From Methanoregula formicica SMSP (GTDB lineage Archaea; Halobacteriota; Methanomicrobia; Methanomicrobiales; Methanospirillaceae), in assembly GCF_000327485.1 (NCBI RefSeq), contig NC_019943.1, positions 372,001-436,000 of the forward strand: DNA of 64,000 bases, read 5' to 3'. Numbering within the stretch: the stretch's first letter is position 1; the number at the start of each line of letters is the position of its first letter. Both the position numbers and the translations under genes were made by a program. Below the pieces are notes generated by a model. That model made no database searches, was not told the DNA's origin, and was given only the letters and a program-made list of their open reading frames with translations. Below are positions 52,845 through 62,339 of this stretch, one piece after another.

Positions 52845-53603
52845 ATGTCTGAAACCGGAATTTCTGTGAAAAACCTGAACGTATCTATCGACAACCGCGA
52901 AATATTGAAAAACATTTCCACGGAGATCCCAAAAAACCAGATCACAGTCATCATCGGACCTTCGGGATGTGGGAAGTCAACACTCCTGCGCAGTATAAAC
53001 CGGATGACTGACCTTGTCGAGAACGTGAAGACCGAAGGTGAGATCCTCATAAATGGGAATAATGTTCTGGATCCGGCAACAAACCTCTCCGATCTCAGGA
53101 AAAATGTCGGAATGATTGCACAGGCCCCCAATCCCCTGCCAATGTCTATCTATGATAATGTTGTGTATGGGCCGAAGATCCATGGGATGAGAGATCCGGC
53201 GATCCTCGACGAAAAGGTTGAATTGAGTTTAAAGAGAGTCGGGCTCTGGGATGAGGTCCATGATCGCTTAAAGGATCCGGCATCTGCGCTCTCTCTGGGT
53301 CAGCAACAGCGGCTGTGTCTTGCCCGGGCTCTTGCTGTAGGGCCAAAAATCCTTCTCTGCGATGAAACAACCTCTGCACTGGATCCCCTCTCTGCAAAGC
53401 ATATTGAAGATGAACTGATCAGCCTAAGAAACGATTACACGATTGTATTTGTCACTCATATCCTGAGGCAGGCTAAACGGCTTGCGGATTATGCGGTTTT
53501 CTTATATCTCGGGGAAGTTGTCGAGTGCGGGCCGGCACATGAAGTATTTACCTCCCCGAAGGATCCCCGGACAAAGGCGTATCTTGAAGGGGTGTTTGGA
53601 TAA
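52845..53603 (+). CDS. pstB: Phosphate ABC transporter ATPase PstB
   Basis: The 252-residue ATPase has Walker A GPSGCGKST, the signature LSLGQQQRLCLARAL, Walker B ILLCDETTSALDP and the switch His in FVTHILRQ. It drives phosphate import. No phoU follows; 250 bases downstream a NAD synthetase gene begins. Confidence 0.96.
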   Translation: MSETGISVKNLNVSIDNREILKNISTEIPKNQITVIIGPSGCGKSTLLRSINRMTDLVENVKTEGEILINGNNVLDPATNLSDLRKNVGMIAQAPNPLPMSIYDNVVYGPKIHGMRDPAILDEKVELSLKRVGLWDEVHDRLKDPASALSLGQQQRLCLARALAVGPKILLCDETTSALDPLSAKHIEDELISLRNDYTIVFVTHILRQAKRLADYAVFLYLGEVVECGPAHEVFTSPKDPRTKAYLEGVFG

Positions 53604-53855
53604 CGTCTATTTCAGAAATCAGCATATTTTTCAATTTTCCCAATTGCAACGTTTTCTTAACCTTTTTCCACAGTATTCAGTATTTCCTATGCTACCCAGA
53701 AGACACCAACACTATTGCAGTTCAGAATACTCTTCAACGGCATATGTCATTTTTGAGCAGTATCGTTACCGCGATAAACCAATTTCCGATGGTTTAAGCA
53801 TGAAATACTATCAAATCTTATCCACGATAATGCGTTTATTTAGAGAGTGTGCGTC

Positions 53856-55511
53856 ATGAAAATCTCGCTTCTTCAACTTAACCCGACCGTCGGAGATCTT
53901 GAGGGAAATGCTGAGAAGCTCCAGAGTGGGATCCGGGAAACTGCCACCAACCGCCCGGATCTAATCGTTACATCAGAACTTGCATTGCCAGGCTATCCTC
54001 CGCGCGATCTGCTCCTGCAAAAAAAATTCATTGAGAGAATGTGGGAGACCGCAGAGGGAATTGCGGAAAAATGCGCATCGGCACCTCCCGTTCTCCTAGG
54101 TCTTGCGCAACGGAATGATGCAGACACCGGAAGACCGCTGTATAATGTTGCAGCCCTGCTTGACAAAGGACGTATAGTGAGTTGTTTTCCCAAGACATTG
54201 CTCCCGACGTACGATGTTTTCGATGAAGACCGGTATTTTGAACCTGCACACGGATCCCAGATTCTCACTCTTGGCAACAACTCTGTGGGGATTTCCGTAT
54301 GCGAGGATATCTGGAATGACCGGGATTTCTGGAACAAACGCAGGTACCAGATTGATCCTATCGACACTCTGGTGAAATTGGGAGCAGATCTTATTGTAAA
54401 CATATCCGCATCGCCCTTCACAGCGGGAAAACAACCGGTGAGGGAAAAGATGCTGGCAGGTATAGCAAAAAAATACCGGGTTCCTATCGTGTATGTCAAC
54501 CAGGTTGGTGGTAACGATGATCTGATCTTTGATGGGAGGAGCTGTGTGTATGACTCTTCTGGAGCACTGATTGCCCGGGCGAAGGCATTTCAGGAAGATT
54601 TCCTGACCGTTGATCTTGCAAATCCTGGCTCCGCCATTATCTTCCCGGACGATTTTACACCGGAATCTGAGATATGGCACGCCCTGGTTCTCGGAACCCG
54701 GGATTATGTCAGAAAGACCGGTTTCAAATCAGTGCTTCTCGGGTTGTCCGGGGGGATTGACTCGGCACTGGTTGCTGCGATCGCCACAGACGCACTGGGG
54801 AAGGAGAATGTACTCGGTGTGATGATGCCCTCCCCCTACTCAAGCCAGGGCAGCATCGACGATTCACAGGTACTCGCTGCCAACCTTGGCATCCGGGTGA
54901 TCTCCCTGCCCATCGGAACAATCATGACGGAGTACGAATCCGTTCTTGCTCCTGAATTCTCCGGCCGATCCCGGGATATCACCGAGGAGAACCTTCAGGC
55001 CCGGATCCGGGGAACTCTTTTGATGGCGCTTTCGAATAAATTTGGATCCCTCCTCCTTACAACCGGAAATAAATCGGAGATCTCGGTAGGGTACTGTACC
55101 CTTTATGGCGATATGTGTGGTGCCGTGGGAGTTATTGCGGATGTTCCCAAGTGCATGGTCTATCGTATCGCCCGGTGGCTGAATGAGCGGTACAGGAGGA
55201 ACATTATACCGGAACCAATCCTGACAAAGGCCCCCTCGGCAGAACTGCGTCCTGACCAGACCGACCAGGACTCGCTGCCGCCCTATGATGTCCTTGACGA
55301 GATCCTCTGCCGCCATATCGAGCACCACGAGTCCCCTGATGAAATTTGTACACAAGGTTATCCGAAAGATACGGTAAATTCCGTTGCCCATCGTGTCAAA
55401 ATCGCAGAGTTCAAACGGAAACAGGCAGCGCCCGGCTTCAAGGTTACCGACAGGGCATTCGGTACCGGGTGGCGGATGCCAATAGCGTCACGGGAATGGT
55501 ACCGGGGATAG
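53856..55511 (+). CDS. nadE: Glutamine-dependent NAD+ synthetase
   Basis: The 551-residue enzyme converts deamido-NAD to NAD with glutamine. The N-terminal nitrilase-type amidase has the Glu (SELALPGYPPRDLL), Lys (FPKTLLPTYDVFDEDRYFEP) and Cys (SVCEDIWND) triad. The C-terminal synthetase has the P-loop LGLSGGIDSALVAAIATDA and ATP-site residues near TTGNKSEISVGY. ATG 53856 is preferred to codons just upstream. It is not obviously linked in function to its neighbours. Confidence 0.95.
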   Translation: MKISLLQLNPTVGDLEGNAEKLQSGIRETATNRPDLIVTSELALPGYPPRDLLLQKKFIERMWETAEGIAEKCASAPPVLLGLAQRNDADTGRPLYNVAALLDKGRIVSCFPKTLLPTYDVFDEDRYFEPAHGSQILTLGNNSVGISVCEDIWNDRDFWNKRRYQIDPIDTLVKLGADLIVNISASPFTAGKQPVREKMLAGIAKKYRVPIVYVNQVGGNDDLIFDGRSCVYDSSGALIARAKAFQEDFLTVDLANPGSAIIFPDDFTPESEIWHALVLGTRDYVRKTGFKSVLLGLSGGIDSALVAAIATDALGKENVLGVMMPSPYSSQGSIDDSQVLAANLGIRVISLPIGTIMTEYESVLAPEFSGRSRDITEENLQARIRGTLLMALSNKFGSLLLTTGNKSEISVGYCTLYGDMCGAVGVIADVPKCMVYRIARWLNERYRRNIIPEPILTKAPSAELRPDQTDQDSLPPYDVLDEILCRHIEHHESPDEICTQGYPKDTVNSVAHRVKIAEFKRKQAAPGFKVTDRAFGTGWRMPIASREWYRG

Positions 55512-55605
55512 CAACCACGGCCGATACCGGTATTTCGTGATTATTTCCTCCTCTTTCTGTTATAATACGAAATCATTATTGAGAATCCGCCCCCATGAAT
55601 ATTTC

Positions 55606-56646
55606 ATGAGTCAGAAAAAGGTGCTTGTTACCGGTGCCGGCGGATTTATTGGGCACCACCTGGTCACTGAACTAAAAAAGAAAGGATACTGGGTACGGGG
55701 TGTTGACTGGAAATACCCGGAATTTCAGCAAAGTGCTGCAGATGAATTTGAACTGCTGGATCTTCGCCGCTGGGATAACTGTATCCAGGCCACCCGGGGT
55801 GTTGATGAAGTATACGCACTGGCTGCGGATATGGGAGGTATGGGTTTTATCTCGTGCCACCATTCCGAGATCCTGCACAATAATTCCCTGATCAATATCC
55901 ACACCCTTGAAGCAGCACGGATTCAGAATGTAGAACGATATTTCTATACTTCCTCTGCCTGTATTTATCCCGAATATAAACAGACGGACACGAATGTCAC
56001 TCCCTTAAAGGAATCGGATGCATACCCGGCGATGCCTCAGGATGCCTATGGCTGGGAGAAGCTGATCGCCGAGCATCTCTGCACGCATTACCGGGAAGAC
56101 TATGGTATGAATACCCATATTGTCAGGTTCCACAATATTTTCGGGCCGAATGGCACGTGGATCGGCGGCAGGGAGAAGGCTCCTGCGGCACTCTGCCGGA
56201 AAATCGCTGTGGCAAAACTGACAAATGATCCGGTTATTGACCTGTGGGGTGACGGGGAACAGACACGATCGTTCTGTTACATTGATGACTGTGTGAAAGG
56301 GATTTATAAGCTGATGCAGTCCGACTATCACGAGCCCCTGAACCTGGGCCAGGATCGCATGGTCAGCATTAACCAGCTCGCGGACATCATAGCGGATATT
56401 GCGGGGTATCCTGTTGAGAAAGTACACATTCTCGGTCCTATGGGTGTGCGGGGCCGGAACTCGGATAATACGCTCCTCAGGAACGTACTGCAGTGGGAGC
56501 CGGAGATCTCGCTTGAGGACGGGCTTGCCCGGACCTATTCCTGGATAGAAGGTCTCGTGAAAGAGAGGCTGGCCTCTGCTCCGGATAAAAAGCAGGCAAT
56601 CGAGGAATTGAAAACGAGTAAAATCTTTTCCGCTCCCTGTAAGTAA
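55606..56646 (+). CDS. GDP-mannose 3,5-epimerase-like NAD-dependent epimerase
   Basis: The start at 55606 gives 346 residues of the extended SDR type: GAGGFIGHHL binds NAD, SSACIYPE and YGWEK hold the catalytic Ser/Tyr/Lys. AADMGGMGFI, NGTWIGGREKAPAALCRK and RSFCYIDDCVKG are strikingly like GDP-mannose 3,5-epimerase, which makes GDP-L-galactose and GDP-L-gulose. Another nucleotide sugar is possible. A 30-residue tail follows the normal end. It leads a cluster with a NUDIX hydrolase and a nucleotide-sugar dehydrogenase. Confidence 0.86.
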   Translation: MSQKKVLVTGAGGFIGHHLVTELKKKGYWVRGVDWKYPEFQQSAADEFELLDLRRWDNCIQATRGVDEVYALAADMGGMGFISCHHSEILHNNSLINIHTLEAARIQNVERYFYTSSACIYPEYKQTDTNVTPLKESDAYPAMPQDAYGWEKLIAEHLCTHYREDYGMNTHIVRFHNIFGPNGTWIGGREKAPAALCRKIAVAKLTNDPVIDLWGDGEQTRSFCYIDDCVKGIYKLMQSDYHEPLNLGQDRMVSINQLADIIADIAGYPVEKVHILGPMGVRGRNSDNTLLRNVLQWEPEISLEDGLARTYSWIEGLVKERLASAPDKKQAIEELKTSKIFSAPCK

Positions 56647-56656
56647 TCCTTTTTTT

Positions 56657-57208
56657 ATGAAATCCTGGGATGTTATCGACCGGAATTTACTGGTTGATGC
56701 CAGTCCTTACCTGAAACTCCACCGTGAGGCCGTCCGACTGGAAAATGGCACAATTGTGGATGACTATTACACAATCGACCAGCCGGACTTTGTTGTCGTT
56801 TTTGCTCTGGTGAGACCGGATACGATCCTGGCAATCCGCCACTATAAACACGGCGCGAAAAAGATCAATCTCGGGCTGCCAGCCGGCTATGTTGAGAACG
56901 AGGAATCGCCAGTAGATGCCGCACGGCGGGAACTTCTTGAAGAGACCGGTTACCGGGCGGAGTCAGTCCGGCTTCTGGGCAGTTATGTTGTGGACGGCAA
57001 CCGGGGATGCGGCCATGCCCATGTGGCCTTTGCTACCGGGCTCACCCGCCAGCAGGATGCCGACCCCGATGATCTTGAGACGATCGTCCTGGAAGAGATA
57101 CCTCTCAGCGACCTGCCGGCACTGCTGGCAGGAGGGGAAGTCGCAACGCTTGGGGCCGCGATTGGCATAGCTTTAGGTTTATTGGAAGTAAAAAATATAG
57201 GAACATAG
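56657..57208 (+). CDS. NUDIX hydrolase (ADP-ribose pyrophosphatase-like)
   Basis: The 183-residue protein carries the NUDIX box GYVENEESPVDAARRELLEE then TGY, with all metal-binding Glu residues. The layout resembles ADP-ribose or sugar-nucleotide pyrophosphatases. It lies 10 bases after the epimerase and overlaps the next gene by one base, so a role in nucleotide-sugar housekeeping is likely. Confidence 0.9.
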   Translation: MKSWDVIDRNLLVDASPYLKLHREAVRLENGTIVDDYYTIDQPDFVVVFALVRPDTILAIRHYKHGAKKINLGLPAGYVENEESPVDAARRELLEETGYRAESVRLLGSYVVDGNRGCGHAHVAFATGLTRQQDADPDDLETIVLEEIPLSDLPALLAGGEVATLGAAIGIALGLLEVKNIGT

Positions 57209-58590
57209 TGGTTGCGATGGTCGGGAAAACGATATCGGTTGTAGGGCTGGGAAAACTCGGAGCGAGCATGGCAGCGGCCATGGCGGACCGGGGTTTTGAC
57301 GTTATCGGTGTGGACGTCTCCCGGGCTGCCGTTGAGAATTTGAACGCCGGCAAGGCACCGGTCCAGGAAACAACCCTGCAGGAGTATATCGATCGTAACC
57401 GGCAGAGGCTGTCGGCAACCCTCGAGCACCGGGACGCGGTCATGAAGTCCGATATTACGTTTGTCATTGTTCCCACCCCGAGCGATAAGAACGGTGCGTT
57501 CTCGATCAAGTATGCTGCAACCGCTTTCAGGGCTATCGGCAAGGCCCTGAAAGAGAAGAAAGGATACCACACGGTTGTGCTGACGAGTACGGTCCTTCCC
57601 GGTGCCACACGCTACGGGCTTCTTCCCCTCCTGGAACAGGAGTCCGGGAAAAAATGCGGGAAGGATTTTGGCCTCTGCTACAGCCCGGAGTTTATCGCCC
57701 TTGGCAGTGTCATCCGTGATTTCCTCAACCCGGACTTCCTGCTTGTCGGAGAATTCGATAGAAAATCCGGCGAGACTCTCGAATCATATTATGAAAAAAT
57801 CATGGAGAACCATCCTCCGTGCAAACGGATGAGCATTGAAAATGCCGAGCTGGCAAAGGTCTCCCTCAACTCGTATGTTACGATGAAGATCACCTTTGCA
57901 AACATCCTGACCGAACTTTGCGAGAAGATTCCCGGCGGGGATGTCGATGCCGTGAGCGATGCCATTGGCCTTGACAGGAGGATCGGGCGGAAATATCTCA
58001 CTGGCGGGCTCGGTTTTGGCGGCCCCTGCTTCCCGCGGGATAATGTCGCCGTAAGTTTCCTTGCCCGTGAACTTGGTGTACGCAATGAGATCGCAGAAGC
58101 CACCGACCGGTTCAACCGCACGATCCCGGCCCGGTTTGTGGAAAAGATCTCCCGTCATATCCCCTCGGGGTCCACCGTTGCTGTCCTTGGCCTGTCCTAT
58201 AAGCCATATTCCTGCGTTGTTGAAGAGTCGCAGGGGATTCTCCTTGCGCAGGCCCTTTCCAAGCAGAATTATACGGTAACCGGTTATGATCCGCTGGCAA
58301 ATGACAATGCCAGGCATATGCTCGGGGATGATATCCAGATCAAGGAGTCCGTGCAGGACTGTATCGCAGGTGCCGATGCCGTTCTCATCACCACGCCGGA
58401 TCCTGCGTTCACTGCGTTAAAACTCGGTGATTTCCGCAAGGGGAAAGAGGATATGCTGGTCGTGGATTTCTGGAGGGTGCTTGCGGGTGAGTTATCCGGT
58501 AAGCCCGGGATTCGGTATGTACCGGTCGGGCAGGGGAGCAGGATCCGGGATGCGGAAAATGTGCTGGAGATGATGTGGAGGGATGCATAA
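57208..58590 (+). CDS. Nucleotide-sugar dehydrogenase (UDP-glucose/GDP-mannose family)
   Basis: GTG at 57208 (AGGA five bases upstream) is preferred; ATG 57217 is the alternative. The 460-residue protein has an N-terminal NAD site (VVGLGKLGASMA), the helical middle domain with the catalytic Cys in GFGGPCFPRDN, and a UDP-binding-like C-terminal domain (GLSYKPYSCVVEESQGILLA). The family oxidises a nucleotide sugar to a uronic acid in two NAD-dependent steps. Which sugar is used is not clear. Confidence 0.92.
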   Translation: MVAMVGKTISVVGLGKLGASMAAAMADRGFDVIGVDVSRAAVENLNAGKAPVQETTLQEYIDRNRQRLSATLEHRDAVMKSDITFVIVPTPSDKNGAFSIKYAATAFRAIGKALKEKKGYHTVVLTSTVLPGATRYGLLPLLEQESGKKCGKDFGLCYSPEFIALGSVIRDFLNPDFLLVGEFDRKSGETLESYYEKIMENHPPCKRMSIENAELAKVSLNSYVTMKITFANILTELCEKIPGGDVDAVSDAIGLDRRIGRKYLTGGLGFGGPCFPRDNVAVSFLARELGVRNEIAEATDRFNRTIPARFVEKISRHIPSGSTVAVLGLSYKPYSCVVEESQGILLAQALSKQNYTVTGYDPLANDNARHMLGDDIQIKESVQDCIAGADAVLITTPDPAFTALKLGDFRKGKEDMLVVDFWRVLAGELSGKPGIRYVPVGQGSRIRDAENVLEMMWRDA

Positions 58591-58777
58591 CAATGCAATT
58601 ATTAAATCTCTACACTCTTTTCCTGATTTTATTATAGTCTCAGTAGATTTTTTTTGCAAAAAAAATGAAATGTTTTGGTTTTTCTATCATGAATAGACGT
58701 TAAAGAAAAGGAATAGTTTTACCCTTTTTTAATTCGGAAGAAAACGCTGAAAGATGGATTGAGTCGATAGAGTATTT

Positions 58778-59560
58778 TCAATCTCTACCCCGATAAATAA
58801 GATCGAACCAGATACAATCACTGTTGTTGAATTCTTTGCATAAAACGACATCAAATTTTGCTGGTTCAAGCAATTTTAAGAGCTTGGGGATATCATACCA
58901 CTCGGCCCATGGGGTACCGAAGCCATCTGTTTTTTCACCCCATTTGTTGAAAGGCAATTCTCCTTCTTTTAACCACCGGGTGTATGGGTATGCGAGCTGA
59001 ATCCACCTCCCCCCACACCTCAGATGTTTCAACAACTCCATAGCTTCCGGTTTGATAACCGATGAGGGGGCATGATGCAATGAACCTGCGGCATAGATAA
59101 CATCGTAGTCATAATCTAAATCTTTTAATGAATCGATATCCTTAAGGAAAAGAAATTCAACATTAGCAAGCTCAAGGAATTCACAGAGACGTCTGACAAC
59201 ACGGAGGTTGTCCTCAACTATATCAACAAACGTTACCTTTGCTCCATTCTGTGCATAAGTAATACCATCAAAAGCAAAACCGCTGCCAACATCCATTACC
59301 TTCTTTCCTTTTAATATATCTGAATACAAAACATGATACCACCCCCGGATGTCAAATTCTGTATCCGTCGTTCGACTGAGCTTGCCGCGGGACCATTCCT
59401 TAAGGAGATCTTTATCTGATAACTTGAGAAGTTCCGTTGTTTTCATCCTTCCATCTCTCGTTGTTGGGATCTCACCCCACTTTTCTCTTAAGGTTTCAAA
59501 AGGTCGTTCCCATTTTGGCGATCTGTTTTTAAAAAGTTGGTTTTTATCCAAAATAGACAT
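58778..59560 (-). CDS. Class I SAM-dependent methyltransferase
   Basis: ATG at 59560 has GGAGG six bases upstream. The 260-residue protein has motif I VMDVGSGFAFDGI, TFVDIVEDNLRVV, and AAGSLHHAPSSV before the later strands. The acceptor is unknown; position among glycan genes suggests sugar O-methylation. It is AT-rich compared with the genes to its left and is the only gene of this group on the minus strand besides the sulfotransferase. Confidence 0.85.
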   Translation of the reverse strand: MSILDKNQLFKNRSPKWERPFETLREKWGEIPTTRDGRMKTTELLKLSDKDLLKEWSRGKLSRTTDTEFDIRGWYHVLYSDILKGKKVMDVGSGFAFDGITYAQNGAKVTFVDIVEDNLRVVRRLCEFLELANVEFLFLKDIDSLKDLDYDYDVIYAAGSLHHAPSSVIKPEAMELLKHLRCGGRWIQLAYPYTRWLKEGELPFNKWGEKTDGFGTPWAEWYDIPKLLKLLEPAKFDVVLCKEFNNSDCIWFDLIYRGRD

Positions 59561-59738
59561 CAATACCCTCCAATAGTTCTCCGTGTTCAATGAATAATTT
59601 TTTTCAATGACAGGGTATATTTCTTGAATTGACTAGTAATATGTGTGTCGCAGTTCCATTAGACGATATAAAATTAATCGTGGGAAAATTTAATGACGCA
59701 TAATTCAGATATAATGATGAATTTTATTGAGAGTTCTA

Positions 59739-60779
59739 ATGACGAAGAGAGATCCCTATCTAAGTATCGTCGTCGTTTCAAGGAATGATGATCATGGAGG
59801 TAATCTCCTTCAGCGAATGCAGTTGTTTGTTGATTCACTCTATGAACAGTGCAACCAATATAAATTAAAAACGGAATTGATTATTGTTGAATGGAATCCT
59901 CTTCCTGATAAGGCGAGTCTGAAGGAAGCTCTTTCTTGGCCCGTGGAACGTGAATATATGGTTACCCGCATTGTCACCGTCTCTCCGGAAATCCACGCTA
60001 CCTTCAAGCATGCAGACAAAATGCCGATCTTCCAAATGATTGGGAAGAATGTGGGAATAATCCGAGCAAAAGGAAGGTTTATCCTTGCGACAAATATTGA
60101 TATTCTTTTCTCTGATGAATTAATTCAATTTATATCCAAAAAGAAACTTAAGGAAGGCTGCCATTATCGTGTTGATCGTGTGGATGTGGACACCTGTGTT
60201 TTAATGAGGCGTGCAAAAGATAACCTCCTTTCGTTGTGTGGTAAAAATATCATAAGGTATAATAAAAAATATGGTACGTATGATTATAGAGAGTTAAAGG
60301 GTGCAATTCCGGTTTTTGTTAAGCGCACCCAGGATTTTGTCTCTCGAATAAAGGTTTTTTTATCAGATGGTTATCCATTAATCCATTCTAATGCCTGTGG
60401 CGATTTCGCGTGTATGGCAAAAAAAAATTGGATCTCCCTTGGTGGATATGCCGAACTCGAAATGTATTCTTTTCATATAGATAGTATAATCTTAATACTT
60501 GGGCACTATTCCGGGATTCGTGAGATAGATCTTCGTTCGCCGATGGAGATCTATCATATCGAGCATAGTTCCGGTTCTGGTTGGACTCCAGGAGGAGGCG
60601 AGCAGAAATTGTTCGAGCGGCTTAAAAGTGATAGCATACCCTATCTTGTTTGGGAAGATCTACTCCAATATGCCCGTGACCTAAGACATACTCGAGATCC
60701 TACCAAGACCATTATTGGGAATAATAAACCATCTTGGGGCCTTGGAGATCGGGCATTGCCCGAAACGATAATCCGATGA
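59739..60779 (+). CDS. Glycosyltransferase-like protein (GT-A fold)
   Basis: ATG at 59739 gives 346 residues. YLSIVVVSRNDDHGGNLLQR is the family-2-type nucleotide-sugar strand, and ILATNIDILFSDELI holds a possible DxD-like metal site (NID). CGDFACMAKKNWISLGGYAE resembles the acceptor-loop region of such enzymes. I cannot assign donor or linkage. It runs directly into the double methyltransferase gene. Confidence 0.72.
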   Translation: MTKRDPYLSIVVVSRNDDHGGNLLQRMQLFVDSLYEQCNQYKLKTELIIVEWNPLPDKASLKEALSWPVEREYMVTRIVTVSPEIHATFKHADKMPIFQMIGKNVGIIRAKGRFILATNIDILFSDELIQFISKKKLKEGCHYRVDRVDVDTCVLMRRAKDNLLSLCGKNIIRYNKKYGTYDYRELKGAIPVFVKRTQDFVSRIKVFLSDGYPLIHSNACGDFACMAKKNWISLGGYAELEMYSFHIDSIILILGHYSGIREIDLRSPMEIYHIEHSSGSGWTPGGGEQKLFERLKSDSIPYLVWEDLLQYARDLRHTRDPTKTIIGNNKPSWGLGDRALPETIIR

Positions 60780-60833
60780 TAAGGTAGTGGTTGATGTGTA
60801 TCAATAACGATTTGCTTACAGGAACGAAATTAT

Positions 60834-62339
60834 ATGATTGCTGAAACATGTAAAACAATCGAATTAGAAAAATCTTTATCCAATATTGAATTATTTGAGG
60901 AATTTGATTTGACCGATGGTCACCCATGGGTATCCAATATCAATTCCAATCACGCGAATTATTACAACTGTTTGTATAAAATCGCGAATCGTGAAAAACC
61001 GCGACGAATTCTGGAATTAGGTACGGCGTTTGGTTTAAGTGCTGCAACTATGCTGAAGGCATCCCCTAATATCGAGTTATTCGTTTCCCTCGATCTCGGA
61101 ATTTATGGAGAGCAATTAGGTTTTTCCCAGAATAATATTGATTTTGCACGTACACGGATTCACCAATGGTGCTGTCACAGGAAGATCCCTCTTAACCGGA
61201 TACGGTTCTATCGTGCCAACAGCCAGCCAGGAGTGGTTGGGGATAATGAGAATTTTGGTGTAGAAATTCGCAAATGGTATGATATACCCGATCTTGTCCG
61301 TCTTTTAACGCACTATGAGTTTGATGTCATTTTTGTTGATGGAAAACACACGGACGACGGATTGTATAATGATTTTGTTACGGTCTGGCAGTTGCTTCGT
61401 GATGGCGGGCTTATAATTTGCGATGATCTGCATGATGAAAAAACTTATGGAAAGATTTTTTCCTGGGCGGGCCAGACATTGGAGTCATTTCATCGATTTA
61501 CTAATGAGCATAAAGCGGAGATAGATGATCAGTATATCTGGAATTATCCTCGCGTTATGCCCATGGATTATACCGGCTTGCGTCCTTTCGGTTTAATCCG
61601 AAAGAAAAAAAGGATGATTCTGGAATTAACCAAAAAATGGTTTGATTTTTTTAATAAGCAAGAATCTCTTGCGATTATTCAGGCACGGCAGGATCACTTG
61701 GCATCACTCGGCTTAGATCTTTCATATAAATCCGTTCTTGAAGTTGGATGTGGCATCGGGAAAGATACCTGCTTTTTCGAAAAACTTGGATGTACGATTC
61801 ACTCGACAGATTCCCGTCCAGAAAACGTGGCAGAATATTTACGTCGCCGCCCAGATAGGAAAGGCTTTGTGGATATCGTAGATCTGAATTGTTCCAACAG
61901 TCATGTAAAATTTGGGAAATTCAATATTGTGTATTGTTATGGAACATTACATCAGCTTGAGAATCCATCACAATGTCTTAAAGAACTATCGAAAAATTGC
62001 AAAGATCTCTTTTTATTGGAAACTTGTGTGAATTCATTGGATAATGGGAATATTAATAGTGTATATGCAGATGATCAAGGGGAAGATAAGCCATTCAATG
62101 AAATCAAATGTAGACCAGCACGGGATTGGATTATGCAGGAATTAAAAAAATACTATCCTTACGTATATTGTACTCGTACTCAGCCTGCTCATTCGGATTA
62201 CCCCATAATCTGGCCTGCAAACAGAGAAGAATTTATAAACACACGTTGTGTTTTTGTAGCATCAAAGCGTGTGCTTTGTCATCCTACCCTTATTCCTGAT
62301 ATTCCGCAATCTCAAGGAAGACTTGAACCGATAATATAA
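60834..62339 (+). CDS. Two-domain SAM-dependent methyltransferase
   Basis: The 501-residue protein carries two Rossmann methyltransferases in tandem. The first (about 45-235) has RILELGTAFGLSAATML, FVDGKHTDDGLYND and LIICDDLHDE, like the Methyltransf_24 family. The second (about 290-400) has SVLEVGCGIGKDTCFFEK and YCYGTLHQLENPSQCLKEL, like Methyltransf_11. Two-site methylation of a glycan or lipid head group is one reading. It begins 55 bases after the glycosyltransferase-like gene. Confidence 0.82.
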   Translation: MIAETCKTIELEKSLSNIELFEEFDLTDGHPWVSNINSNHANYYNCLYKIANREKPRRILELGTAFGLSAATMLKASPNIELFVSLDLGIYGEQLGFSQNNIDFARTRIHQWCCHRKIPLNRIRFYRANSQPGVVGDNENFGVEIRKWYDIPDLVRLLTHYEFDVIFVDGKHTDDGLYNDFVTVWQLLRDGGLIICDDLHDEKTYGKIFSWAGQTLESFHRFTNEHKAEIDDQYIWNYPRVMPMDYTGLRPFGLIRKKKRMILELTKKWFDFFNKQESLAIIQARQDHLASLGLDLSYKSVLEVGCGIGKDTCFFEKLGCTIHSTDSRPENVAEYLRRRPDRKGFVDIVDLNCSNSHVKFGKFNIVYCYGTLHQLENPSQCLKELSKNCKDLFLLETCVNSLDNGNINSVYADDQGEDKPFNEIKCRPARDWIMQELKKYYPYVYCTRTQPAHSDYPIIWPANREEFINTRCVFVASKRVLCHPTLIPDIPQSQGRLEPII

